From: Phytomonospora sp040655735
GTDB taxonomy: Bacteria > Actinomycetota > Actinomycetes > Mycobacteriales > Micromonosporaceae
Reading direction: 5' to 3'
DNA: 64,000 bases
Assembly: GCF_040655735.1 (NCBI RefSeq)
Contig: NZ_JBFAKK010000003.1
Location: 124,001 to 188,000, forward strand
Positions 9,053 through 16,877 of the stretch are shown here, piece by piece. Below the pieces are notes generated by a model, which was given only the letters and a program-made list of their open reading frames with translations, had not been told where the DNA came from and did no database searches. Every line of letters begins with the position of its first letter. Position 1 is the stretch's first letter. The translations under genes were made by a program, and so were the position numbers.

Positions 9053-9391
9053 ATGGACAACCTCGACTCCCTGTTCTCCGGCGCCAGTCTCCTTTCCCTG
9101 CAAGGGGCCGCGGCCGCCGCCCTGCTCGTGCCCAACGTGCTCGGCAACCTTCTCGGCGCGCGTTTCGACAAGTGGCGCAAGTGGACCTCGCTGGGCATCG
9201 CCCTGGTCCTGTCCTACCTCGCCGCATACCTGGCCAAGGACGCCAACGCGATCAAGTGGGTCGTCGCGTTCTTCAACGGCTTCCTGGTCTTCGCCTCCGC
9301 CATGGGCCTCAACCAGCTCCCGCGCAAGAACCGGCCGAACGGGCACAGCGCCGACGCGCCCGAGCCGAAGTTCCTCAAGTCGTGGACCTAG
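9053..9391 (+). CDS. Small three-helix membrane protein after CHAT
   Basis: A 112-aa protein with three hydrophobic segments (GAAAAALLVPNVLG, WTSLGIALVLSYLAAYLA, WVVAFFNGFLVFASAMG) and a polar C-tail. No family is recognised. ATG 9053 is preferred over GTG 9047 in the same frame; neither has a strong ribosome site. It starts 42 nt after the CHAT stop and is followed by a strong hairpin, so it is probably the last gene of the operon. Small membrane proteins beside caspase-like proteases may be activated pores or tethers, but nothing in the sequence proves that here. Confidence 0.75.
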   Translation: MDNLDSLFSGASLLSLQGAAAAALLVPNVLGNLLGARFDKWRKWTSLGIALVLSYLAAYLAKDANAIKWVVAFFNGFLVFASAMGLNQLPRKNRPNGHSADAPEPKFLKSWT

Positions 9392-9398
9392 ACGACAA

Positions 9399-9425
9399 CG
9401 GCCCGGCCGCGATGCGGCCGGGCCG
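9399..9425. terminator. 12-bp hairpin between convergent genes
   Basis: CGGCCCGGCCGC (9399-9410) and its exact complement (9414-9425) enclose a 3-nt loop. It lies between the end of the CHAT operon and the end of the opposite-strand PNGase A-like gene, and can serve both. Confidence 0.8.
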
Positions 9426-9437
9426 AGGACAGAGGTG

Positions 9438-11060
9438 TCAGCAGCCGTACTCGTCGGCCGTGACGTACCCGTTCCTCGTCGCGATCCGGCGGTCGTAGCA
9501 GCCCTCGGTGCCCGACAGCGCGTAGTGGTGCTCCGAGACGCCCATGGCGTGCCGCTCGGGCCTGGGCGCGCTGATGTTCCAGCCGGCCTCACCGGTGTGC
9601 ACATCGGACATGTTCGTCGCGGTCAGGCCTTCGGTCGAGAACGACCTGAACTCCTCGGCGTCGCCGATGGTCAGCGTGGTAGTGAGACGGTCGGTGGAGT
9701 CGACGGCGATGACGCCGTCCATGGTGAAGGTCTTCCTGCTCGACTCCAGGACCGGGAAGCCGCCGCCGACCTGGGTCAGCGAGGTCTCGTCGGTCCAGGT
9801 CGCGGTCACGCCGTCGGGGTTCTCGCCGGCGCCCCAGGAGTGCACGCCCTCGTTGGCCACCCGGCGGTCCACAGTGGTCACGACTGTCCCGTGCGAGGTC
9901 TTCAGCGAGCCGATCGTGGTCAGGCGGTGCGAGCCCTTCGTGTTCACGCGGTGGTCGTCGCCGTCAGCGGTGTGGGTGCTGGTGTTGGCCAGATCCGTCG
10001 CGCGACTGGTGATCAGGCGTCCGCGCACGACCGTGCTGTCCTCGTCCTGCCAGGAGCGCAGGCCCACCGGCGTGTCCCAGCCGGACTGCCCCGGCTGGAC
10101 GCCGACGACCTGGACGGTCACCTGGTGCGTGCGCCCGTCGTTGAGCAGTCCCAGGAAGGGCGTCAGGTCGTAGGAGATCGGGCGGACGTCGAAGGCGCGC
10201 GGTGCCGGCAGTGTGTACCAGAGGTAAGGGTTCGACCAGCCGCCCGTGTAGACGTGCGGGAAGGGCGCGGCGATCCCGGCCAGTTCGCCGTCGACGAGGA
10301 CCTGCACCTCGCGGTAGGGGCCTTCGGGGTTGGGGCAGGAGTAGCCCTCGGCGGGGGCGGTGAAGTACCAGAACTCCTCGCAGCCGCCGCCGGAGCCGGT
10401 GGCGTAGACGTCGGCGATCAGCTTCTCGGAGTTGCGCGGCAGGGTCACGTCCCCGACGGTGACGCCGTCCTCTTTGTGCACATTGGACAGCGGCGTGACG
10501 GTATCGGCGGCCGGGGGAGCGGGGTGGTGCCGGTCGGCGGTGTAGAAGGTGAGGTAGACCTGCACGTCGAGGACGCCGGTGTAGGTGTCGTTGACGACGT
10601 TGCCGATCAGCATCCACGTCGGCTGCGGCGACCTCAGCAGCGCCGAGTACTCGGTGAGGTCGCTCTCGACAGTCCACGCGATGCCGTCGACGGAGGGTTC
10701 GGGGGTGGAGGTCTTGAAGACCGGCACCTCGCCGATGGTCAGGGCGCCGAGCCGGTCGTACTGGCGGCCGGCGACGGCGCCTTCGAGGCGCAGCACCACT
10801 TTCGACCAGTCGCCGGCGCAGTCGGCCGGTGGCGTGTAGGTGCCCTCGAAAGGCGTGAAGTCGCGGAACTCGTAGTCGACGAGCTGGATCTCGCATGACG
10901 GCGTGTCCGGCTTCTCGATGGGCGCGACCGCCGTTCGCGGATCGTCCCAGTCGGAACCGAACTCCGCCGGCGGCTCGGCGGCGAGCGCCGGCGATGCCGC
11001 CGCCGCGACCGTGAGCACGGCGACGCCGGCGATCGTCAGTGCCCTCTGCGTCAGTCTCAT
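9438..11060 (-). CDS. Secreted PNGase A-family peptide-N-glycosidase
   Basis: A 540-aa secreted protein of the peptide-N4-(N-acetyl-beta-glucosaminyl)asparagine amidase A family, which releases N-glycans from glycopeptides. The start at ATG 11060 gives a clear signal peptide (MRLTQRALTIAGVAVLTVAAAASPALA). The diagnostic block is FPHVYTGGWSNPYLWYTLP followed by FDVRPISYDLTPFLGLLNDG. The open frame continues far upstream, but that part is antisense to the lectin gene and lacks a signal peptide. The stop is at the shared hairpin. Possible role: scavenging eukaryotic glycoproteins, from family knowledge. Confidence 0.85.
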   Translation of the reverse strand: MRLTQRALTIAGVAVLTVAAAASPALAAEPPAEFGSDWDDPRTAVAPIEKPDTPSCEIQLVDYEFRDFTPFEGTYTPPADCAGDWSKVVLRLEGAVAGRQYDRLGALTIGEVPVFKTSTPEPSVDGIAWTVESDLTEYSALLRSPQPTWMLIGNVVNDTYTGVLDVQVYLTFYTADRHHPAPPAADTVTPLSNVHKEDGVTVGDVTLPRNSEKLIADVYATGSGGGCEEFWYFTAPAEGYSCPNPEGPYREVQVLVDGELAGIAAPFPHVYTGGWSNPYLWYTLPAPRAFDVRPISYDLTPFLGLLNDGRTHQVTVQVVGVQPGQSGWDTPVGLRSWQDEDSTVVRGRLITSRATDLANTSTHTADGDDHRVNTKGSHRLTTIGSLKTSHGTVVTTVDRRVANEGVHSWGAGENPDGVTATWTDETSLTQVGGGFPVLESSRKTFTMDGVIAVDSTDRLTTTLTIGDAEEFRSFSTEGLTATNMSDVHTGEAGWNISAPRPERHAMGVSEHHYALSGTEGCYDRRIATRNGYVTADEYGC

Positions 11061-11271
11061 GTGCGGCCTCCGTGGTGCGAGTGGTGAACCGCAGGGAGTA
11101 AGCCAGATGACGGCGGTTTGAGTCAAGACCTCGATCAGGGTCACCGCGAGTGCGGATGGGGCCGTTCGGGGGCGTTTCGACGGGACAGCGGGAAACGGCG
11201 CGGGCAAATAGCATGACCGGCAGCGGCCCCGCACCGCTTCACCATGCCCTGATCCCCGGAGGTGATGGCCC

Positions 11272-12591
11272 GTGAGCGCGACACCGCAGGATTCCGGCGC
11301 ATCCGACCCGAGCGGCGCCGGTGGCGCCGGGGGAGCACCGGTCGAGCCTTTCGCGTCCCTGACCGACACCCGCCGCGCGAAGTCGCGGCGAGGCGCGCCG
11401 GCCAGACGCTCGGTGAAGGCGGGCGGGGGAGGTCCGCCCGATCCCCCGCCGGTTCCGGATCCGGCGCCGGCGGCCTCGCCGGCCGAGGCGAAGGGCGTTG
11501 CCGCGGTCGGGCTGCCGCAGTGGACCCGGGACGACACCCAGGAGCTTCCGATCGTAAGGGGGACGGTCCCGGTCGCCGCTACACCGCCTGCGGCGCGATC
11601 GTCCACTCTCGACCTCGGCCCACCACCATCGACCGGGGAGCCGACCGCGGCCGAAGCCGTGTTCGGTCCCCGGCCCGCCACGACCGGCACCTCCGTTCCG
11701 GAACCCACCGCTCCCACCGCGCGCCCGAAGAGCCCGAAACCTCCCCGGCCCGCCAAGCCTCCCAAGCCCTCGCGCGCTCCTCGGCCTCCCAAGGCCCGCA
11801 AGCCCCGCCGCGACCGCCTTGCGGCGAAACTCATCCCGGCCTGGTTTCGACCCGGCGGACGAGTCCGTGCCCTGCGTCTCGACGCCATCCCCGTGCGTGT
11901 GTTCGCCACGGCCCTCGTCGTCGCGCTCGCGCTGTTCGCCATCGGCACCCTCCGCGACGGCGGCCAGGACCGGCCCACCGATACCGGCGCCGAGCAGGTC
12001 GACCCGGTCCTCCAGCCGCTTCCCGCGGGCGAATCGGCCACGCCGTCGGCGTCCCCGGTGCCGTCCGCCGAACCTTCCACGTCGCCCAAGCCGAAACCCG
12101 GTTCCACCGGCGACGACGAGCCCGCGAAGCCCGACGACCCGCCCGACGGCAACGACGGCGGCGACGACGACAACGGGGGCGGGAAGGCTCCCGGCACCGG
12201 CTCCTTCCGGATCAAGTCGGTCTCCTCGGGCCTGTGCCTCGACGAGAGCGACCGCGGCGACTCGACGGTCGTGCAGAAGAACTGCTCGTCGGCACCGCTG
12301 TCGGCCGAAGGACTCCAGAGTCTCGGCGGCGGTGAGTACTACCTGACGACCTACCACCCCGACCACGGCGAGGGCTGCATCTCCTCGGCGGACAACGGGG
12401 TCGGCAACGGCTTCATCGGCGACGCCTGCACCGGCGACCCCTCGCAGGTGTTCACGCTCGACCGGGTCGCCGACGGCGTCTACCGCATCCGCCTCGTCGA
12501 CAACGGCACCTGCCTCGCCGTCAGCGGCGGCGGGGCGCCGGTCTCCGCCGGTTGCGGCAAGGGCGAGAACCAGCGTTTCGAGTTCGTCTGA
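11272..12591 (+). CDS. Membrane-anchored ricin-type lectin protein
   Basis: A 439-aa type II-like membrane protein. Residues 1-205 form a disordered, proline- and basic-rich cytoplasmic region with PKPPRPAKPPK-like repeats. One transmembrane helix lies near 209-227 (VFATALVVALALFAIG). A Ser/Pro and Asp/Gly-rich spacer follows (~235-308), then a C-terminal ricin B-like beta-trefoil (~312-439) starting FRIKSVSSGLCLDES. Two further trefoil lobes are seen, with C-x-A-V-S-like and QxFxF ends. The GTG start (11272) follows GGAGG by 9 nt. It is divergent from the PNGase A-like gene, suggesting a shared glycan-binding or surface theme. No enzyme domain is present. Confidence 0.82.
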   Translation: MSATPQDSGASDPSGAGGAGGAPVEPFASLTDTRRAKSRRGAPARRSVKAGGGGPPDPPPVPDPAPAASPAEAKGVAAVGLPQWTRDDTQELPIVRGTVPVAATPPAARSSTLDLGPPPSTGEPTAAEAVFGPRPATTGTSVPEPTAPTARPKSPKPPRPAKPPKPSRAPRPPKARKPRRDRLAAKLIPAWFRPGGRVRALRLDAIPVRVFATALVVALALFAIGTLRDGGQDRPTDTGAEQVDPVLQPLPAGESATPSASPVPSAEPSTSPKPKPGSTGDDEPAKPDDPPDGNDGGDDDNGGGKAPGTGSFRIKSVSSGLCLDESDRGDSTVVQKNCSSAPLSAEGLQSLGGGEYYLTTYHPDHGEGCISSADNGVGNGFIGDACTGDPSQVFTLDRVADGVYRIRLVDNGTCLAVSGGGAPVSAGCGKGENQRFEFV

Positions 12592-12636
12592 CCATTCCTG
12601 CCCGTAGGTGTCAAGGATTGGCGAGACGATGGACCC

Positions 12637-13569
12637 ATGAGCGAAAACGGAGTGGGGAACAGGCCGCTGACCGGGAAGATCGTGCTGGTCGCGGGGGCGA
12701 CGCGTGGTGCCGGCCGGGCGATCGCGGTCGAGTTCGGGCGGGCCGGCGCGACCGTGTACGCCACCGGGCGCTCGACCCGGTCGAAGCGCTCGGAGATCGA
12801 CCGCGCCGAGACGATCGAGGAGACCGCCGAACTGGTCGACGCCGCCGGCGGGAAGGGCATCGCCGTCCCGACCGACCACCTCGACGTCGCACAGGTCCGC
12901 GAACTCGTCGCGCGCATCGACAAGGAAGCCGGGCGCCTCGACGTCCTCGTCAACGACATCTGGGGCGGCGAGCACCTCACCGAGTGGGGCAAGCCGCTGT
13001 GGGAGCTCGACCTCGACAAGGGCCTGCGGATGCTGCGCCTGGCGATCGACACGCACATCATCACCAGCCATGAGGCGCTTCCCCTGCTGATCCGCAACCC
13101 CGGCGGCCTCGTCATCGAGATCACCGACGGGGACGAGGAGTTCAACCGCGAGTACCGGCAGCAGTTCTTCTACGACCTGGCCAAGATCACGCCCCAGCGC
13201 ATGGCGCTGGCGCTGGCCAAGGAGCTCGAACCCCACGGTGGCACCGCGGTGTCGGTCACGCCGGGTTTCCTGCGCTCGGAGCAGATGCTGGCGCACTTCG
13301 GGGTCACCGAGGACAACTGGCGCGACGCGATCGTCCAGAGCGTCCACTTCGGAATGTCGGAGACGCCGTACTTCGTCGCGCGCTGCATCACCGCGCTCGC
13401 CGCCGACCCCGACCGCGCGCGCTGGGCCGGCCGGGGCGTCGCCAGCTGGGAGCTCGCGCCCGTCTACGGGATCCGCGACCTCGACGGCACCCAGCCGCAC
13501 TTCGCCGACTACTACCGCGCGACCGAGGCCGGCGCCGACGTCAACGACTACTCGCCCTACCGACGCTGA
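12637..13569 (+). CDS. SDR-family oxidoreductase
   Basis: A 310-aa short-chain dehydrogenase/reductase. The nucleotide-binding motif GATRGAGRA lies at residues 20-28. The NNAG position is modified to NDIWGG, and the catalytic YxxxK is present as FYDLAK. It is longer than classical SDRs (~250 aa), with a C-terminal extension after the substrate loop ending DVNDYSPYRR. It starts 45 nt after the lectin stop, so it may be cotranscribed. The substrate is not determinable. Confidence 0.87.
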   Translation: MSENGVGNRPLTGKIVLVAGATRGAGRAIAVEFGRAGATVYATGRSTRSKRSEIDRAETIEETAELVDAAGGKGIAVPTDHLDVAQVRELVARIDKEAGRLDVLVNDIWGGEHLTEWGKPLWELDLDKGLRMLRLAIDTHIITSHEALPLLIRNPGGLVIEITDGDEEFNREYRQQFFYDLAKITPQRMALALAKELEPHGGTAVSVTPGFLRSEQMLAHFGVTEDNWRDAIVQSVHFGMSETPYFVARCITALAADPDRARWAGRGVASWELAPVYGIRDLDGTQPHFADYYRATEAGADVNDYSPYRR

Positions 13570-13575
13570 CAGCGA

Positions 13576-13599
13576 TCCCGGCCGCTCATGCGGCCGGGA
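13576..13599. terminator. 10-bp hairpin between convergent SDR and WYL genes
   Basis: TCCCGGCCGC and its exact complement enclose the loop TCAT. It lies 6 nt after the SDR stop and just before the stop of the opposing regulator gene. Confidence 0.75.
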
Positions 13600-13602
13600 C
13601 CC

Positions 13603-14571
13603 CTACGCGTTGCGGGCCGCCATGGCCGCGCCCACCGCCGCGAGCCCGGCCCGCACCTCCGGCGGCGCCAGCACCTCGACCTCGCCGCCAAGGCAGGTGA
13701 GCTGGTGCACGGCGATCGCGACGCTCTCCAGCCCCACCTCGACCTCCACCCAGCCCTCGCCGTCGGGCGGCCCGCACTCGGCGAGCGCCCGGCGGGCGGT
13801 GAGCGGGCCGACCGCCGCGTCGAAACGGCTCACCGCGCGAGGGCTGAGCCGCACCCGCACCGGCTGCGGCTGCATGACCTCGTCGAACTGTGCCTGTGAC
13901 GTCGCCCACCAGGCGGCCAGGTCGAAGCCCCCGGGCCGTTCGAAGCGCTCGCCCGTGTCGGCGACGTCGGTCACCCTCGACGCCCGGTAGGTCAGCACGC
14001 GGCCCTTCTCCGAACGCATCGCCAGGTACCAGACGCCCGCCTTGAGGACCAGGCCCAGCGGGTCGAGGACGCGCCGGATGACGTCCTCGCCGCGCCGGTA
14101 GCCCACGTCGAGTCGCCGCTGCTCCCACACCGCGTCGGCGACCGCGGCCAGGTGCGGGGCCTCGTCGGGCGCGGCGAACCACGCCGGGGCGTCGAGGTGG
14201 AAGCGTTCGCGCAGGCGTCCGGCCCGGTCGCGCAGCTCCGGCGGCAGCGTCGCCAGGACCTTCGCCTGCGCGGCCACCGCCACCGTCCCCAGCCCGAGCC
14301 CGTCGAGCACCGCCGGGGCCGTCCCCGCGAACAGGCTCGCCGCCTCGTCGGCGGTGAGACCGTCGAGGCGGGTGCGCCAGCCGTCGAGGAGCCTGATCCC
14401 GCCCGTCGGTCCCGGCTCGGTCCACAGCGGCACCCCGGCGCTCTGGAGGGCCGTCACGTCCCGGTAGATCGTGCGCACCGAGACCTCCAGCGCCTCGGCC
14501 AGGCGCGCGGCCGTCGCGCCGCGCTCGGTCTGCAAAGTGAGGAGGAGGGCGACGAGCCGGCCTGCCTTCAT
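13603..14571 (-). CDS. HTH-WYL transcriptional regulator (YafY type)
   Basis: A 322-aa regulator with an N-terminal DeoR-like helix-turn-helix (residues ~5-55: TAARLAEALEVSVRTIYRDVTAL) and a WYL ligand-sensing domain (~140-205: RRLDVGYRRGED, GVWYLAMRSEKGRVLTYRASRV), followed by a WCX domain. Such regulators often control oxidoreductase or VOC genes and may bind nucleotides or metabolites. The ATG at 14571 is the natural start. Its target is unclear; the gene faces the SDR gene tail to tail. Confidence 0.9.
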   Translation of the reverse strand: MKAGRLVALLLTLQTERGATAARLAEALEVSVRTIYRDVTALQSAGVPLWTEPGPTGGIRLLDGWRTRLDGLTADEAASLFAGTAPAVLDGLGLGTVAVAAQAKVLATLPPELRDRAGRLRERFHLDAPAWFAAPDEAPHLAAVADAVWEQRRLDVGYRRGEDVIRRVLDPLGLVLKAGVWYLAMRSEKGRVLTYRASRVTDVADTGERFERPGGFDLAAWWATSQAQFDEVMQPQPVRVRLSPRAVSRFDAAVGPLTARRALAECGPPDGEGWVEVEVGLESVAIAVHQLTCLGGEVEVLAPPEVRAGLAAVGAAMAARNA

Positions 14572-14676
14572 GCGGGATGAACCTCCAGGTCACAGGGTCG
14601 GGGATATCCCCTCGAAGGGGTCGCCGGTGGTCTGCTAAAGTTTCCCCTCGGTGCGGCAAGTACGGCACCGAGACAC

Positions 14677-14752
14677 GCGCCGTTAGCTCAATTGGCAGAG
14701 CAGCTGGCTCTTAACCAGCGGGTTCGGGGTTCGAGTCCCTGACGGCGCACCA
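14677..14752 (+). tRNA. tRNA-Lys (anticodon CTT)
   Basis: A complete cloverleaf: acceptor GCGCCGT/ACGGCGC, D arm GCTCAATTGGCAGAGC, anticodon stem GCTGG/CCAGC with loop CTCTTAA (anticodon CTT, codon AAG), and T arm with GGTTCGAGTCC. The 3' CCA is encoded (14750-14752). Confidence 0.96.
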
Positions 14753-14759
14753 CACGGTA

Positions 14760-14793
14760 AACCCCCGATCGGCCACCGCGCCGGTCGGGGGTT
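14760..14793 (+). terminator. Intrinsic terminator after tRNA-Lys
   Basis: The stem AACCCCCGATCGG / CCGGTCGGGGGTT (one G-T wobble, 8-nt loop) is followed by TTCGTTT, one of the few U-rich terminators here. Confidence 0.85.
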
Positions 14794-14900
14794 TTCGTTT
14801 ACCGGTCCTCCATATGGGACACATACATGCGAGTGCCGCTTCGCCTTCCAGGCTCGCCCGCGGCCCGCATAATGGCCGCAGCCGAGGGGGAGGCAACACG

Positions 14901-16214
14901 ATGTGGGACTGGTCGCTGATCACCGGATCGGTCGTGTCCAACATCGTCATCGCCGGTCTCGTCGCGGCGGCGTTCCTCGTCTTCGACGCCCGCCGAGTGT
15001 GGTGGACCGGCTGGGGATGGTTCCCCATCGCCTTCGTCTCCGGCGTCGGCACCGCGGCGCTGGTCAAGTTCGTCGTCGACGTCCTCTGGCAACCCTTCCC
15101 CGACCCGCTCCCGCTGCTCGTGTGCGCCTACATCGGAGGCGTGGTCGCCGCCGGCGTCCTCGCGGCGGGGAAGATCCTCTACTACGGGCCCGGCATGCGC
15201 ACCCTGTCGGTCATCGCCGTGATCTGCGTGCTCGCCGCCTCGGCGATCCAGGTCAACCGCCACTACGGCTGGTACCCCTCGGTCGCCGGACTCCTCGGCC
15301 ACCTCCCCGTCGAACCCGTCGGCCTCGACGAGCTCGACCCCGCCGACGCCACCATCGCCGCCCCCGACGGCAAGTCCCTCGCCCAGGCATGGAAACCGCC
15401 CGCCGACCTGCCCGCCCACGGCGCGCTCGCCGAGATGGACGTCCCACCGACCGCGTCGGGCTTCCAGGCCCGCAGCGGCTGGGTCTGGCTGCCGCCCGCC
15501 TATCTGGTGACCCCGCGGCCCGTCCTGCCCGTTCTCGTGCTCGTCGCCGGGCAGCCGGGCAGTCCCCGCGACTGGATCGACTCCGGCCAGATCGTGCAGA
15601 CGATGGACGCCTACGCCGCCCGCCACGAGGGACTGGCGCCCGTGGTCGTCATGCCCGACCAGCTCGGCGGCGCCTGGTCCAACCCGATGTGCCTCGACAC
15701 CGAACTCGGCCAGTCGCTGACGTATCTCTCGATCGACGTGCCCGCCTGGGTTCACGAGAACCTGTCGGTGGCCACCGACCGCGACTCCTGGGCCTTCGGC
15801 GGCTTCTCCCAGGGCGGGACCTGCTCGCTGATCCTCGCGGTCAACTCGCCCTCCACCTACGGCCGCTTCCTCGACCTCAGCGGCGAGGCCGAGCCGAGTC
15901 TCGGCAGCCGGCAGGAGACCCTCGACGAGGCCTTCGACGGTGACGCCGCCGCCTTCGCGCGCGTCAACCCCCTCGACGTCATGGCGTCGACGAACTTCGC
16001 CGACACCGCCGGCCGCTTCGTGATCGGCGAGAAGGACACCGGCATGGCCGAGGGACTGCGCGCCCTGTACGCGGCGGCGCAGAACGCGGGGATGAACGTC
16101 GAGTACCAGACCGTCCCCGGCGGTCACGACATGAACGCCTGGCGGACCGGCATGCTCGAATCCCTGCCCTGGCTGGGCGACGAGCTCGGCCTCACCGCCC
16201 CGGCGGGCCTCTAG
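14901..16214 (+). CDS. Membrane-anchored putative esterase (antigen 85/esterase D-like)
   Basis: A 437-aa protein with four N-terminal transmembrane helices (~11-28, 41-62, 71-91, 100-118) and an extracytoplasmic alpha/beta-hydrolase domain (~185-437). The nucleophile is Ser303 in GGFSQGG, and a late His lies in PGGHDMNAW. It resembles the actinobacterial putative esterases related to mycolyltransferases, but no mycolate function should be assumed. ATG 14901 has a GAGGGGGAGG ribosome site and begins the first membrane helix; the upstream frame to 14814 does not look coding. It stands alone between the tRNA and a deoxyribosyltransferase-like gene. Confidence 0.83.
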   Translation: MWDWSLITGSVVSNIVIAGLVAAAFLVFDARRVWWTGWGWFPIAFVSGVGTAALVKFVVDVLWQPFPDPLPLLVCAYIGGVVAAGVLAAGKILYYGPGMRTLSVIAVICVLAASAIQVNRHYGWYPSVAGLLGHLPVEPVGLDELDPADATIAAPDGKSLAQAWKPPADLPAHGALAEMDVPPTASGFQARSGWVWLPPAYLVTPRPVLPVLVLVAGQPGSPRDWIDSGQIVQTMDAYAARHEGLAPVVVMPDQLGGAWSNPMCLDTELGQSLTYLSIDVPAWVHENLSVATDRDSWAFGGFSQGGTCSLILAVNSPSTYGRFLDLSGEAEPSLGSRQETLDEAFDGDAAAFARVNPLDVMASTNFADTAGRFVIGEKDTGMAEGLRALYAAAQNAGMNVEYQTVPGGHDMNAWRTGMLESLPWLGDELGLTAPAGL

Positions 16215-16267
16215 AGCGCGTCACAACGAGCCCGGAAACGGCCTGAGACGCACGTAGGCTGTCTCGC

Positions 16268-16741
16268 ATGTCTCTCAGGTTGGTCAGGGCACCCGAGCCC
16301 TACGAACGGCTCGACGGCGACGGTCCGTCGCTGTTCCTGGCGGGTGGGATCACCGGCATCGAGGACTGGCAGTCGAGGGCCGAGATCCTCGCCGGGCGCG
16401 CCGGTTTCCCCGTCACGGTCTTCAACCCGCGCCGCGCCGGCTTCGACATGACCCGCGAGGCCGACAGCGTCGAGCAGATCGCTTGGGAGCACCGGCTTCT
16501 GCGCGCCGCCGATCTGGTGCTCTTCTGGTTCGCCGAAGGGCCCTCGACGCAGCCGATCACCCTCTTCGAACTCGGCTCGGCCGCCGAACGACCGGGCAGG
16601 ATCGCCGTCGGCGTCCACCCCTCGTACTCGCGGGCAATGGATGTGCGGCAGCAGTTGCGGCACGTGCGGCCCGAGGTGGAGGTGCGCTCCACCCTTGAGG
16701 AAGTGGTCGCCGAGGCGCTGCGCGCCCTGCGTGACGGCTGA
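16268..16741 (+). CDS. Nucleoside 2-deoxyribosyltransferase-like protein
   Basis: A 157-aa protein of the nucleoside 2-deoxyribosyltransferase-like superfamily: FLAGGITGIEDWQ at the start, FNPRRAGFD, an acidic EQIAWEHRLL helix, ADLVLFWFAEGPSTQPITLFELGSA with the conserved glutamate, and GVHPSYSRAMDV. These proteins act on nucleosides or nucleotide-like ligands in the cytosol; the exact reaction is not clear. It has its own short upstream region and faces the sigma gene tail to tail. Confidence 0.78.
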   Translation: MSLRLVRAPEPYERLDGDGPSLFLAGGITGIEDWQSRAEILAGRAGFPVTVFNPRRAGFDMTREADSVEQIAWEHRLLRAADLVLFWFAEGPSTQPITLFELGSAAERPGRIAVGVHPSYSRAMDVRQQLRHVRPEVEVRSTLEEVVAEALRALRDG

Positions 16742-16823
16742 GGCCGCCGGGCGGACGAGTGGCCGGGACGGCGTCGAGGGCACGGCGGTGTCAGGGACAC
16801 GCGGTTCAAGGAGGACGAACAGA

Positions 16824-16850
16824 ACCGGCGCCCCTTTCCGGGACGCCGGT
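16824..16850. terminator. Hairpin between convergent genes
   Basis: ACCGGCG (16824-16830) pairs with CGCCGGT (16844-16850), extended by inner C/G pairs. It lies between the deoxyribosyltransferase-like gene and the opposite-strand sigma gene. Confidence 0.6.
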
Positions 16851-16877
16851 GATGTCGTTTCCGCTCGTACGGCCTCG

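Noticed and set aside
3680..9391. Type III-E CRISPR (Craspase) locus
   Set aside because: No gRAMP/Cas7-11 gene or CRISPR array is present; only the CHAT/sigma logic is similar.
7598..9604. 668-codon minus-strand open frame through the CHAT gene
   Set aside because: Low-complexity Gly/Arg/Ala translation caused by high GC; the plus strand encodes a complete TPR-CHAT protein with its catalytic dyad.
14901..16214. Mycolyltransferase (antigen 85)
   Set aside because: Shares only the esterase fold and GxSxG; it has an N-terminal four-helix region, and nothing else in the window indicates mycolic acids.
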